A stretch of DNA of 64,000 nucleotides from Humibacter albus DSM 18994 (GTDB lineage: Bacteria > Actinomycetota > Actinomycetes > Actinomycetales > Microbacteriaceae). The translations under genes and the position numbers were made by a program. The stretch is from assembly GCF_000421825.1 (NCBI RefSeq), contig NZ_ATXT01000017.1, positions 124,001-188,000 of the forward strand, given 5' to 3'. Shown in pieces: positions 33,901-43,423 of the stretch. The notes beneath the pieces are model-generated. The model was not told the origin of the DNA. It saw only the letters and a program-made list of their open reading frames with translations, and did no database searches. Numbering within the stretch: position 1 is the first letter of the stretch; each line of letters begins with the position of its first letter.

Positions 33901-33921
33901 TATCCTGAATCAATCAAGATA
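33901..33921 (+). promoter_or_regulatory. Probable FurA operator upstream of furA-katG
   Basis: The 21-bp stretch TATCCTGAATCAATCAAGATA is an imperfect palindrome (16 of 21 positions symmetric, TATC ends mirrored by GATA) in an A/T-rich island 85 bases before furA. Mycobacterial FurA binds a comparable A/T-rich site ahead of its own gene and katG. Autoregulation is inferred. Confidence 0.6.
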
Positions 33922-34006
33922 AGCGGCGACGGCGGTGCCGATCACATCGGTCTCGATGCCGTGACTGTGCGTGACAAGCACGGATGACATCAGTACGGGG
34001 TGGCGA

Positions 34007-34495
34007 ATGATCGAGTCGGTGAATCCGGACCTTCACGATGCCCTGCACACGCTGGGCCTGCGCGTCACGGAGCCGCGGCTGGCCGTGTTCGAAGCCGTGC
34101 AGTCGCATCCGCATGCAGACACGGAGACGATCCTCGACGCCACCCGTGCCGCACTTCCGAGTGTGTCGCACCAGGCGGTTTATGACGGCCTGCGCACCTT
34201 GGCCGAAGCGGGCCTCGTGCGGCGCATACAGCCCGCCGGATCGCTTGCACGCTACGAGGTGCGCGTCGGCGACAACCACCACCACCTGGTGTGTCAGGTC
34301 TGCGGGCGCGTCGAGGACATCGACTGCGTGGTCGGCGAAGCGCCGTGCCTGACGCCGAACGACGACCACGGCTTCGTCGTGCAGCAGGCGGAGGTCACGT
34401 TCTGGGGAACGTGCGCCGATTGCGCACCGGACGCAGACCGAGCGGCGGACGCCGGCCGAACGGCGACCGATGACCGAACGACAAGTGCCGACTGA
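34007..34495 (+). CDS. furA: Fur-family peroxide/iron-responsive repressor (FurA/CatR type)
   Basis: DNA-binding repressor of 162 residues, expected to control the catalase-peroxidase gene that follows. The winged-helix half runs to about 85 ([35 protein letters not shown]). The metal-binding half has [17 protein letters not shown] and a final CADC, giving the two CxxC pairs of a structural zinc site. The Arg/Asp/Thr-rich last 25 residues are poorly conserved. ATG 34007 is chosen because GGGGTGG precedes it; an in-frame GTG 36 bp upstream is less likely. katG starts 61 bp downstream on the same strand, the classic furA-katG pair, with an operator-like palindrome upstream. Confidence 0.9.
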   Translation: MIESVNPDLHDALHTLGLRVTEPRLAVFEAVQSHPHADTETILDATRAALPSVSHQAVYDGLRTLAEAGLVRRIQPAGSLARYEVRVGDNHHHLVCQVCGRVEDIDCVVGEAPCLTPNDDHGFVVQQAEVTFWGTCADCAPDADRAADAGRTATDDRTTSAD

Positions 34496-34556
34496 GTACC
34501 CGCCGACCGGCTACCCGCCGATCGAGACATCTTCCATCACCGAGAAGGGACACCAC

Positions 34557-36839
<2,283 letters not shown>

Positions 36840-36849
36840 CCACACTGCA

Positions 36850-36894
36850 GAACGCCCGCACCGGCATCTGACATGGATGCTCGTGCGGGCGTTC
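36850..36894 (+). terminator. Terminator after katG
   Basis: GAACGCCCGCAC (36850-36861) pairs perfectly with GTGCGGGCGTTC (36883-36894); inside it GCATC/GATGC extends the stem. It lies 10 bases after the stop codon, between convergent katG and the DUF58 gene. Confidence 0.75.
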
Positions 36895-36927
36895 CGCGTG
36901 TCTGCCGGCGTGTTCAGGCCCTCGCGT

Positions 36928-38256
36928 TCAGAGCCGGCCGGATGCCTTCAGCGCCAGATACCTGTCGGCCAGCGCGGGCGGCAGCTCGGCCGGCTCCGCG
37001 GAGACGACATCGGCGCCGAGCTGCCGCACCGCCTGCGCGACGCGATCCCGCTCGAGCATGGCCCGCTCCGCCGCCGCAGCGAGGTAGAACTCGTCGACCG
37101 TGTCGCGTCGTCGGGCGGCACGAGCCGGCTCCGGGTCTGCGACGGACGCGACGACGACGGTGTGCGATCGGGTGAGCTGCGGGAGGGCGGCCAGGAGGCC
37201 GCTCGAGGATGCGGGAGCCGAGGCATCCGTCAGCAGCACCACGAGAGCGTGCCGGTGGGTGAGGGACCGCACCTGTGCCGGGATCGCCGCCCAGTCGCTC
37301 TCGATCAGCTCGGGTTGCACATCGGCCAGCGCCGTGACCGTGCGCGAGAGCAGTTCGGCACCCTTGGCGCCCATGATGCGGGCGCGCATGCGGCGGTCGA
37401 ACGCGAGGATGTCCACGCGATCGCCGCCGCGATCGGCAAGGGCCGCCAGCAGCAGCGCGGACTCGAACGCCGTGTCGATGCGCGGCTCGTCCGCGATGCG
37501 GGCTGCCGACGTGCGCCCGGTGTCGATCACGATCACGACGCGGCGATCGCGCTCCGGGCGCCAGGTGCGCACCATGATGCCTGAGCCGGCGCGCGCCGTC
37601 GAGGCCGTGCGTGCCGTGGCACGCCAGTCGATGGAGCGCACGTCGTCGCCGGCGACGTACTCGCGCAGCGAGTCGAACTCGGTTCCCTCGCCCCGCACGA
37701 GCACCGCCGCGGACCCGTCCAGCTCGCGCAGTCGCGCGAGCCGGGACGGCAGATGCTTGCGGGAGAGGAACGGCGGCAGGACCCTCAACTCACCGGGGGC
37801 CGCGAGTGTGGCCTGACGTGAGAACAGACCGAGCGGGCCGAGGGAACGGATGGCGACGAAGCCCACGCGGCGGGTGCCGCGGCGGCGCGGGGTCAGCGTG
37901 AGACTGAGCATCCGTCGCTCGCCGGCCGGCACGTGCAGCGCCACGCGGGATGACGAGAGCCCGGCCGACGGCGACCAGCCGTCGCGCAGCGTGCCGTGCA
38001 GGGCGCGAGGGCCGAGGTTCGTGACCGCGACAGTCTCGGTGACGCTCTCGCCGAGACGGACGCGGCCCGGGAGCATCCGCTCGATGCGCACGCGTCGCGG
38101 TGAGGATGCCGCCAACAGGTCGATCACGCCCAGCGCGCAGCAGAACACCAGCCAGCACGCCAGCACGAGGTAAGCGATCGAGGAGGACGCGCCGAAGATC
38201 ACCAGGGGCACGAGCCCCACGGCGAGAAGAACGGCGAAACGCCCGCTGACGGCCAC
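36928..38256 (-). CDS. DUF58 domain protein with two N-terminal membrane segments
   Basis: A 442-residue member of the MoxR-associated DUF58 family. Residues 8-50 hold two closely spaced membrane spans. A beta-sandwich region (about 55-170) follows, then the DUF58 signature DSLREYVAGDDVRSIDWRATAR near residue 205 and a von Willebrand A-like domain with VIVIDTGRTSA near 245. In related systems these proteins work with a MoxR AAA ATPase in assembly or insertion of a metal or protein partner. GTG 38256 starts the chain directly at the first span. It is the last gene of a tight minus-strand operon and follows the moxR gene by 9 bp. Confidence 0.88.
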   Translation of the reverse strand: MAVSGRFAVLLAVGLVPLVIFGASSSIAYLVLACWLVFCCALGVIDLLAASSPRRVRIERMLPGRVRLGESVTETVAVTNLGPRALHGTLRDGWSPSAGLSSSRVALHVPAGERRMLSLTLTPRRRGTRRVGFVAIRSLGPLGLFSRQATLAAPGELRVLPPFLSRKHLPSRLARLRELDGSAAVLVRGEGTEFDSLREYVAGDDVRSIDWRATARTASTARAGSGIMVRTWRPERDRRVVIVIDTGRTSAARIADEPRIDTAFESALLLAALADRGGDRVDILAFDRRMRARIMGAKGAELLSRTVTALADVQPELIESDWAAIPAQVRSLTHRHALVVLLTDASAPASSSGLLAALPQLTRSHTVVVASVADPEPARAARRRDTVDEFYLAAAAERAMLERDRVAQAVRQLGADVVSAEPAELPPALADRYLALKASGRL

Positions 38257-38265
38257 GTCTCGCCC

Positions 38266-39279
38266 CTACAGGGGAACCTGCACCTGTTGCAGCACGGAAC
38301 GCAGAATGCCGTCGGCCGACACCCCTTCGAGCTCCGCCTCGGGCTGCAGCTGCAAGCGGTGCCGCCAGGCCGCAGGAGCCATCGCCTGCACGTGGTCGGG
38401 CGTGATGGCGTCGTAGCCGCCGAGCCAGGCGTAGGCCTTGGCCGCCGCGAGCAGCGCCGTCGCACCGCGCGGGCTGACGCCGAGCCGCACCGACGGGCTC
38501 TGCCGGGTGGCACGGGCCAGGTCGACGATGTAGGTCAGCACGTCGGCGCCGGCGCCGACATCGCGCACCGACCGGCGGGCGCGCAGCACGTGCGCCGCGT
38601 CGATGACGGGGTGGATGCCCGCGGCGTTCAGCGCGCGCGGGTCGAAGCCGGCCGAGTGGCGGCGGAGCACCTCGAACTCGGTGTCGCGGTCGGGAACCTC
38701 GAGCACCACCTTGAGCAGGAACCGGTCGAGCTGCGCCTCGGGCAGCGTGTAGGTGCCCTCGTACTCGATGGGATTCTGCGTGGCCGCGACGAGGAACGGA
38801 TCGGGCAGCGGCAGCGTCTCGCCGTCGGCGCTCACCTGGCGCTCTTCCATCGCCTCCAACAGCGCGGCCTGCGTCTTGGGCGGTGTGCGGTTGATCTCGT
38901 CCGCCAACAGGATGTTCGTGAACACCGGCCCGTGCCGGAAGACGAAGGACGACGACTTCGCGTCGTAGACGGTCGACCCGGTCACGTCGCCGGGCATCAG
39001 GTCGGGCGTGAACTGCAGGCGCTTCGACTGCAGCGAGAGCGAGGCCGCCAGCGAGCGCACGAGCAGGGTCTTCGCCACGCCCGGAACGCCTTCGAGCAGC
39101 ACGTGCCCGCCGGTCAGCAGGGCGACGAGAAGGCCGGTGACGGCGCCGTCCTGGCCGACGACGGCTTTGGCCACCTCGGCGCGCACCCGGGCGAACGCCT
39201 CGCGCTCGCCGACGGGCGCGGCGGGCTCGGCGGGATCAGCGGGCCTGGCGGGCTCAGCGGTGCCGGTCGAATCGGTCAT
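38266..39279 (-). CDS. MoxR family AAA+ ATPase
   Basis: ATPase of 337 residues. Walker A is GVPGVAKT (near 80), Walker B ILLADEINRTPPKTQAALLEAMEE (near 120), sensor 1 ATQNPIEYEGTYTLPEAQLDRF (near 165), and an arginine-containing lid follows. The first 35 residues are Glu/Ala/Pro-rich and probably disordered. MoxR ATPases act with DUF58/VWA proteins as maturation chaperones, and the adjacent DUF58 gene is the obvious partner. Gaps are 9 bp to the DUF58 gene and 51 bp from the DUF4350 gene upstream. Confidence 0.93.
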   Translation of the reverse strand: MTDSTGTAEPARPADPAEPAAPVGEREAFARVRAEVAKAVVGQDGAVTGLLVALLTGGHVLLEGVPGVAKTLLVRSLAASLSLQSKRLQFTPDLMPGDVTGSTVYDAKSSSFVFRHGPVFTNILLADEINRTPPKTQAALLEAMEERQVSADGETLPLPDPFLVAATQNPIEYEGTYTLPEAQLDRFLLKVVLEVPDRDTEFEVLRRHSAGFDPRALNAAGIHPVIDAAHVLRARRSVRDVGAGADVLTYIVDLARATRQSPSVRLGVSPRGATALLAAAKAYAWLGGYDAITPDHVQAMAPAAWRHRLQLQPEAELEGVSADGILRSVLQQVQVPL

Positions 39280-39330
39280 CGGGCGGTCAACTCCTCGTCG
39301 GTGGGTCTGAAATGCGAGCGTAGCGCTCGG

Positions 39331-40512
39331 TCAGGGAGCGCGATCGACGGCGGCGCGCACCGCGGCCTCGAGTGCGGCCAGCCGGGATGCCTGTTCCCGG
39401 GCTTCCGCGTCGGCGCGCGGCGTGGCATCCAGCAGCACGTCGCGCACGGTCTCCATCGGCGTGCCGGTGACGGCGGCCGCGGCCGAGACCACCTGCTCGA
39501 CGGGCGCGTGCGGCGGCAGCCCGCAGAGCGTGCCGATGCGGCGAAGGGCGCCGAGGCGCAGCGAATCCAGGGCGTGGATGCGTGCTCCCGCCGCCCGGTA
39601 GAGCCGCGCGCGCCCCTGCATGGTCTCGTCCGCCTTCACGGGCACGGGCAGATCCTCGATCACGAGCGGCCCGAACCGCCGCCCTCGCCACAGTGCCGCG
39701 GCGATCGTCACGACGATCAGCAGGAGGATGGCCGGCGTCAGCCAGCCCGGCGTGATCTGCGCCAGCGTCGGCGCGCCCGACGCCTTCACATCGTCCTCCG
39801 ACGGTAGGTACCAGACGAGCGTGCGGTGCGCGCCGAGCAGCCCGATCGCCAGCGCCGCATTGCCCGCGCGGTCGATGCGTTGGTTGTCGAACAGTGTTGC
39901 GCCGACCACGGAGACCGTCGCACCGCGATGCTCGGTCTGGGCGAGAGCGTAGGCGTCGCCGAGGTAGAAGCAGCCGACGGCAGCGTCGCTCACGCGGTAG
40001 CCGGTCTGCACGCCGCGCACGGAACCGGCGCGTCGTGCCGCCGCTACGTCGCAGCGGGCCGAGGACGAGCGCGCCTTCTGCGGCGTGCCGGCGACGGCGA
40101 CACCGGGCGCGAGCGCGTTCAACTGCTCGAACGGGGGCGCGATGGCGACCACCTCGGCGCCGAGCGCGAGCAGTGAACGGGACTGCGAGGCATCCAGATA
40201 CCCGTTCGGGTCCGAGACCAGCACTGTCGTGTCGCGGCGGTCGGATGCCTTCTGCCGCGCTTGGTCGAGCGTGCTCACCACGCGCACGTCCACGCCGCGC
40301 TGCGCCAGCACCCGGGCGAGCGCCTGCCCGCCCTGTGGACCGGGGTTGGAAGCACCCATCGGGTCGGCCGACGAGGAGGCCAGCGAAAGCTGGATCGCGG
40401 TCGCGATCGCCGAGCCGATGACGAGGATCGCCACCAGGATGATCCAGCCGCGCGCCCGTCGCAGGCTCTGTGCTGGCGTGCGCGAGAGCGCCGGTGCCGC
40501 TGTCGCGGTCAT
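39331..40512 (-). CDS. DUF4350 domain membrane protein
   Basis: A 393-residue protein: one membrane span near residues 25-47 (GWIILVAILVIGSAIATAIQL), an extracytoplasmic domain beginning SSSADPMGASNPGPQGGQALA that contains the DUF4350 core (LARVLAQRGVDVRVVSTLDQA, TVLVSDPNGYLD), a second span near 275 (WLTPAILLLIVVTIAAALW), and a cytoplasmic helical tail of about 100 residues. The domain resembles a gliding-type/VWA-neighbour fold found only with DUF4129, MoxR and DUF58 genes. Its start overlaps the end of the DUF4129 gene by 4 bp (ATGA), so the four are one operon. Function unknown. Confidence 0.85.
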   Translation of the reverse strand: MTATAAPALSRTPAQSLRRARGWIILVAILVIGSAIATAIQLSLASSSADPMGASNPGPQGGQALARVLAQRGVDVRVVSTLDQARQKASDRRDTTVLVSDPNGYLDASQSRSLLALGAEVVAIAPPFEQLNALAPGVAVAGTPQKARSSSARCDVAAARRAGSVRGVQTGYRVSDAAVGCFYLGDAYALAQTEHRGATVSVVGATLFDNQRIDRAGNAALAIGLLGAHRTLVWYLPSEDDVKASGAPTLAQITPGWLTPAILLLIVVTIAAALWRGRRFGPLVIEDLPVPVKADETMQGRARLYRAAGARIHALDSLRLGALRRIGTLCGLPPHAPVEQVVSAAAAVTGTPMETVRDVLLDATPRADAEAREQASRLAALEAAVRAAVDRAP

Positions 40513-41234
40513 CGCGGTGCTCCGTCGGTGCTCTGCAGCGCGCTGAGCTGCGGGCGAGCGGCAGCCAGGTCGGTGTCGAGCGTGGCGAGTCCGGCGTAGT
40601 CGTCGGCGCTCGCGTGCCGGTTCAGGTAACGCACGCCGTCGAACAGCACGGCGGCGTCGTGCAATCGCCGAGTGAACGCGGGCAGCGCCCGGGATGCCTC
40701 GATCGCCAGTTCCTGCGCCGTCGTTCCCGGTAGCACGAGCACGACGGTCCGTTCACCGAGCGAGCGTCCGATGGCGCGGAAGAGGTCGCGCACCGCGTCG
40801 TCGTACCGGCCGACCGCTGCAGCCGCCCGGGCGTCGGCGCGCAGTGCGCGGGCGTCGCGCGAGTCGCGCTCGTCGAACACCTCGGCGACGCGAGTGCGGC
40901 GACGCAGCCGCGGGAGGCCGAAGACGACGAAGGCACCGATCAGGATCGCGACGATCAGGGCGATGCCGATGCTCGCCAGCACCCAGCCGGCGTCGCCGCT
41001 GACGTGTACGCCGAGGGATGAGAACCATTCCGCTATCTGGTGCGCGATGCGGTCGAACCAGGTCGGCTTCGCCGCCTGGTATTCGGAGTGCTCGAGCTCG
41101 TGCCGCAACCACTGCTGCGCGGTCGGGCCGTCCGGGGTGAGCGGCGGCGTGTCCCGCGCGGGATCGGCCAGGAGCGGACCGGCGAGAACGTGACCCACCG
41201 CGCTGGCGGCGAGCACGGCGGCGTTCACGATCAC
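40509..41234 (-). CDS. DUF4129 domain membrane protein
   Basis: A 241-residue protein with an N-terminal hydrophobic span, an extracytoplasmic stretch containing AQQWLRHELEHSEYQAAKPTW, a second span near 100 (GWVLASIGIALIVAILIGAFVVFGL) and the cytoplasmic DUF4129 domain (AAAAVGRYDDAVRDLFRAIGRSLGER, TAQELAIEASRALP). In actinobacteria this gene is a constant partner of DUF4350 and MoxR. GTG 41234 is chosen from several candidates because it gives a GTGA 4-bp overlap with the gene upstream, matching the ATGA overlap at its own end. Confidence 0.84.
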   Translation of the reverse strand: MIVNAAVLAASAVGHVLAGPLLADPARDTPPLTPDGPTAQQWLRHELEHSEYQAAKPTWFDRIAHQIAEWFSSLGVHVSGDAGWVLASIGIALIVAILIGAFVVFGLPRLRRRTRVAEVFDERDSRDARALRADARAAAAVGRYDDAVRDLFRAIGRSLGERTVVLVLPGTTAQELAIEASRALPAFTRRLHDAAVLFDGVRYLNRHASADDYAGLATLDTDLAAARPQLSALQSTDGAPR

Positions 41235-42514
41235 CACGGATTCCGGTACGTCGTCGGCGCTGCCGGAGCGGAGGCAGGCGGGAACGGGGCGCGCGATGCG
41301 AACGGAGCAGGCGTCGCGAACGGGTCCGAGGCATCCGGCAGGCCGGCGGCGCGCGCGTCGGTCACCCGCCGCAGCTCGGAGTCGAGGCCCTCGCGGCGCA
41401 TCCGCAGATCGAGGTAGACGGTCGTGGCCGCGGCCGCCTCGATCACGGCGGTGACGGTACCGATGAGCGTGCTGAGCGTGAGCGAGACGGCGTAGTACAC
41501 GATCGTCACGGTGAGGGCGCCGCCCTCCTGGATGCTTCCGGTCGGGCTGATCACGGCCAGCACCACGCTGTAGATGAGCTGCAGGGGCACCGCCACCACG
41601 TAGCTCGCGAAGGAGCACACGACCGCGATGAGCGCGAGCGTACCGAAGGTGCGCCAGAACGAGCGGCGCGTGAGCACCCACGAGCGGCGGACGGCGACGA
41701 AGACGTTCGCGTGCTCGACGACGATCGCGCTCGGTGTGAGCGCCGTCTTCGTGCCGAGCCAGATCCAGAGCGCCACCAGGCCGGCGACGGCCAGCAGCAC
41801 GACGAGCACGATGAGCAGCACGGAACCCGTCGAGGCCGCCGCGGCCGCGAGGAGCCCGGCGATCAGCAGGGAGACGATGGCCGCGGCCGCCACGAGCGCG
41901 GTCCAGCCGATGAGGCGCCAGCGGGAGCCGCGCGTCGCACGCCACAGCGCTCGCAATGTGAGCTTCTCGCCGAGCGCGCCGCGCGCGACCTCGGAGGCGA
42001 CCAGACCCTGCACGAGCGCCGTTCCGATCAGCGAGATGAGCACCGAGACGAGGGCGGCGAGGATGACGATGGCGACGGTTCCGGCGATGATCACCTGCTG
42101 GTCACCCGGCGATTCGACGTCGGCGGAGACCACGCGCGTCACCGCGAAGACCGTGGTGAGGCCGACGACCAGCACTGTCGCGAACGTGGAGATCAGCTGC
42201 ACGATGAGCGAACCGCCCACGGTGGCGCGCGGGTTGTGACGCAGCACGCGGAACGGGGTGCCGAAGAGCGTTCCGAACGGCATGGGTCGCAGCGGGAAGA
42301 GGCCGGGCTTCGGCGGGGGCGTCCAGCCCTGCTGGCCGGCGCCGGCATATGGCGCGCCCTGCTGCCAGGTCGGTTGTTGTTGCCAGCCCGGCTGCGGGGG
42401 GACCGCGGGCGGCGCGACCGGGGGAGGCCACGACGCGGGCGGGCTCCAGGCATCCTGATCGGGGCGCGCGGTCGCGTCGCCGTCGGACGACGTCGGACCC
42501 TGGGATTCGCTCAC
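41231..42514 (-). CDS. Polytopic membrane protein with a proline/glutamine-rich cytoplasmic lead
   Basis: A 427-residue protein. The first 75 residues are Pro/Gln/Trp-rich (SWPPPVAPPAVPPQPGWQQQ) and disordered. Residues 95-370 contain six or more membrane spans with a cytoplasmic central loop, in the pattern of glycerophosphodiester phosphodiesterase membrane-domain (DUF7847-like) proteins. The C-terminal 70 residues are again Ala/Pro-rich. GTG 42514 is chosen over a longer open frame because the upstream part lacks normal composition. It is first in the minus-strand operon ending with DUF58 and divergent from mtrA over 214 bp. I cannot assign an activity. Confidence 0.78.
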   Translation of the reverse strand: MSESQGPTSSDGDATARPDQDAWSPPASWPPPVAPPAVPPQPGWQQQPTWQQGAPYAGAGQQGWTPPPKPGLFPLRPMPFGTLFGTPFRVLRHNPRATVGGSLIVQLISTFATVLVVGLTTVFAVTRVVSADVESPGDQQVIIAGTVAIVILAALVSVLISLIGTALVQGLVASEVARGALGEKLTLRALWRATRGSRWRLIGWTALVAAAAIVSLLIAGLLAAAAASTGSVLLIVLVVLLAVAGLVALWIWLGTKTALTPSAIVVEHANVFVAVRRSWVLTRRSFWRTFGTLALIAVVCSFASYVVAVPLQLIYSVVLAVISPTGSIQEGGALTVTIVYYAVSLTLSTLIGTVTAVIEAAAATTVYLDLRMRREGLDSELRRVTDARAAGLPDASDPFATPAPFASRAPFPPASAPAAPTTYRNPW

Positions 42515-42653
42515 CGCTTCGCTACCTGCCGCTGCTCGTGGCCGGGAATGCGGTGATTTCGCGGCGGAATGACGCCGGATGCACCGCACACGTGGGGTCT
42601 CCCCATCCTGGCACAGCGGCTCCGCCTCCCGAGACGACGGAATCGCCGTCGAC

Positions 42654-42659
42654 TAATGT
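42654..42659 (+). promoter_or_regulatory. -10 element (TAATGT) upstream of mtrA
   Basis: TAATGT is followed by six bases and an ATG (42666) in frame with mtrA. Either mtrA is leaderless with 21 extra residues, or this ATG marks only the transcript start. Confidence 0.45.
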
Positions 42660-42728
42660 TGTGCCATGATCTCGCCCGCGTGGTCGTCTTCCGTGGGCGC
42701 TGAAGAGAAGTCAGGACCCCTGAACGCA

Positions 42729-43412
42729 ATGAACGCGAAGATTCTGGTTGTCGATGACGACACCGCCCTGGCCGAGATGATCGGCATCGTGTTGCGCACC
42801 GAAGGCTTCGAACCCAGTTTCTGCGCCGACGGCGCGATCGCGGTCGACAGCTTCCACGCCACCAAACCCGACCTGGTGCTTCTCGACCTCATGCTGCCCG
42901 GCATGGACGGCATCGAGGTGTGCTCGCGCATCCGTGGGGAATCCGGCGTACCCATCATCATGCTGACGGCCAAGTCCGACACGGCGGATGTCGTCAAAGG
43001 CCTGGAGTCCGGCGCCGACGACTACATGGTCAAACCGTTCAACCCGAAGGAGCTGGTGGCCCGCATCCGCACTCGGCTGCGACCGGCGGCATCCTCACCC
43101 GCCGCCGAGACGCTGCGGGTCGGCGACCTCGAGATCGACGTGGCGGCGCACGAGGTGCGCCGCGGAGACGGCCGCATCAACCTCACCCCGCTGGAGTTCG
43201 ACCTGCTCATCGCGCTCGCCTCGAAGCCGCAGCAGGTGTTCACGCGGGAGATGCTGCTCGAGCAGGTCTGGGGTTACCACTACAAGGCGGACACGCGCCT
43301 GGTGAACGTGCACGTGCAGCGCCTGCGCGCCAAGGTCGAGGACGACCCCGACAATCCGAAGATCGTGATGACCGTGCGCGGCGTCGGCTACCGCGCCGGC
43401 GCAACGCCCTGA
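42729..43412 (+). CDS. mtrA: Response regulator MtrA
   Basis: Essential actinobacterial OmpR-type regulator of cell division, wall metabolism and replication genes. From ATG 42729 it is 227 residues, the normal size. Receiver domain: ILVVDDD near 5, phospho-acceptor Asp53 in LLDLMLPGMDG, LTAKSDT and Lys in YMVKPFNPKELVARI. The winged-helix DNA-binding domain from about 135 has SLTPLEFDLL-type NLTPLEFDLLIALASKP and VWGYHYKADTRLVNVHVQRLRAKVE. The start is uncertain: an in-frame ATG at 42666, six bases after TAATGT, would add 21 residues, while the 42729 site has only a weak ribosome-binding site. It forms an operon with mtrB (11 bp) and lpqB. Confidence 0.95.
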   Translation: MNAKILVVDDDTALAEMIGIVLRTEGFEPSFCADGAIAVDSFHATKPDLVLLDLMLPGMDGIEVCSRIRGESGVPIIMLTAKSDTADVVKGLESGADDYMVKPFNPKELVARIRTRLRPAASSPAAETLRVGDLEIDVAAHEVRRGDGRINLTPLEFDLLIALASKPQQVFTREMLLEQVWGYHYKADTRLVNVHVQRLRAKVEDDPDNPKIVMTVRGVGYRAGATP

Positions 43413-43423
43413 CGGAGCGCGGC

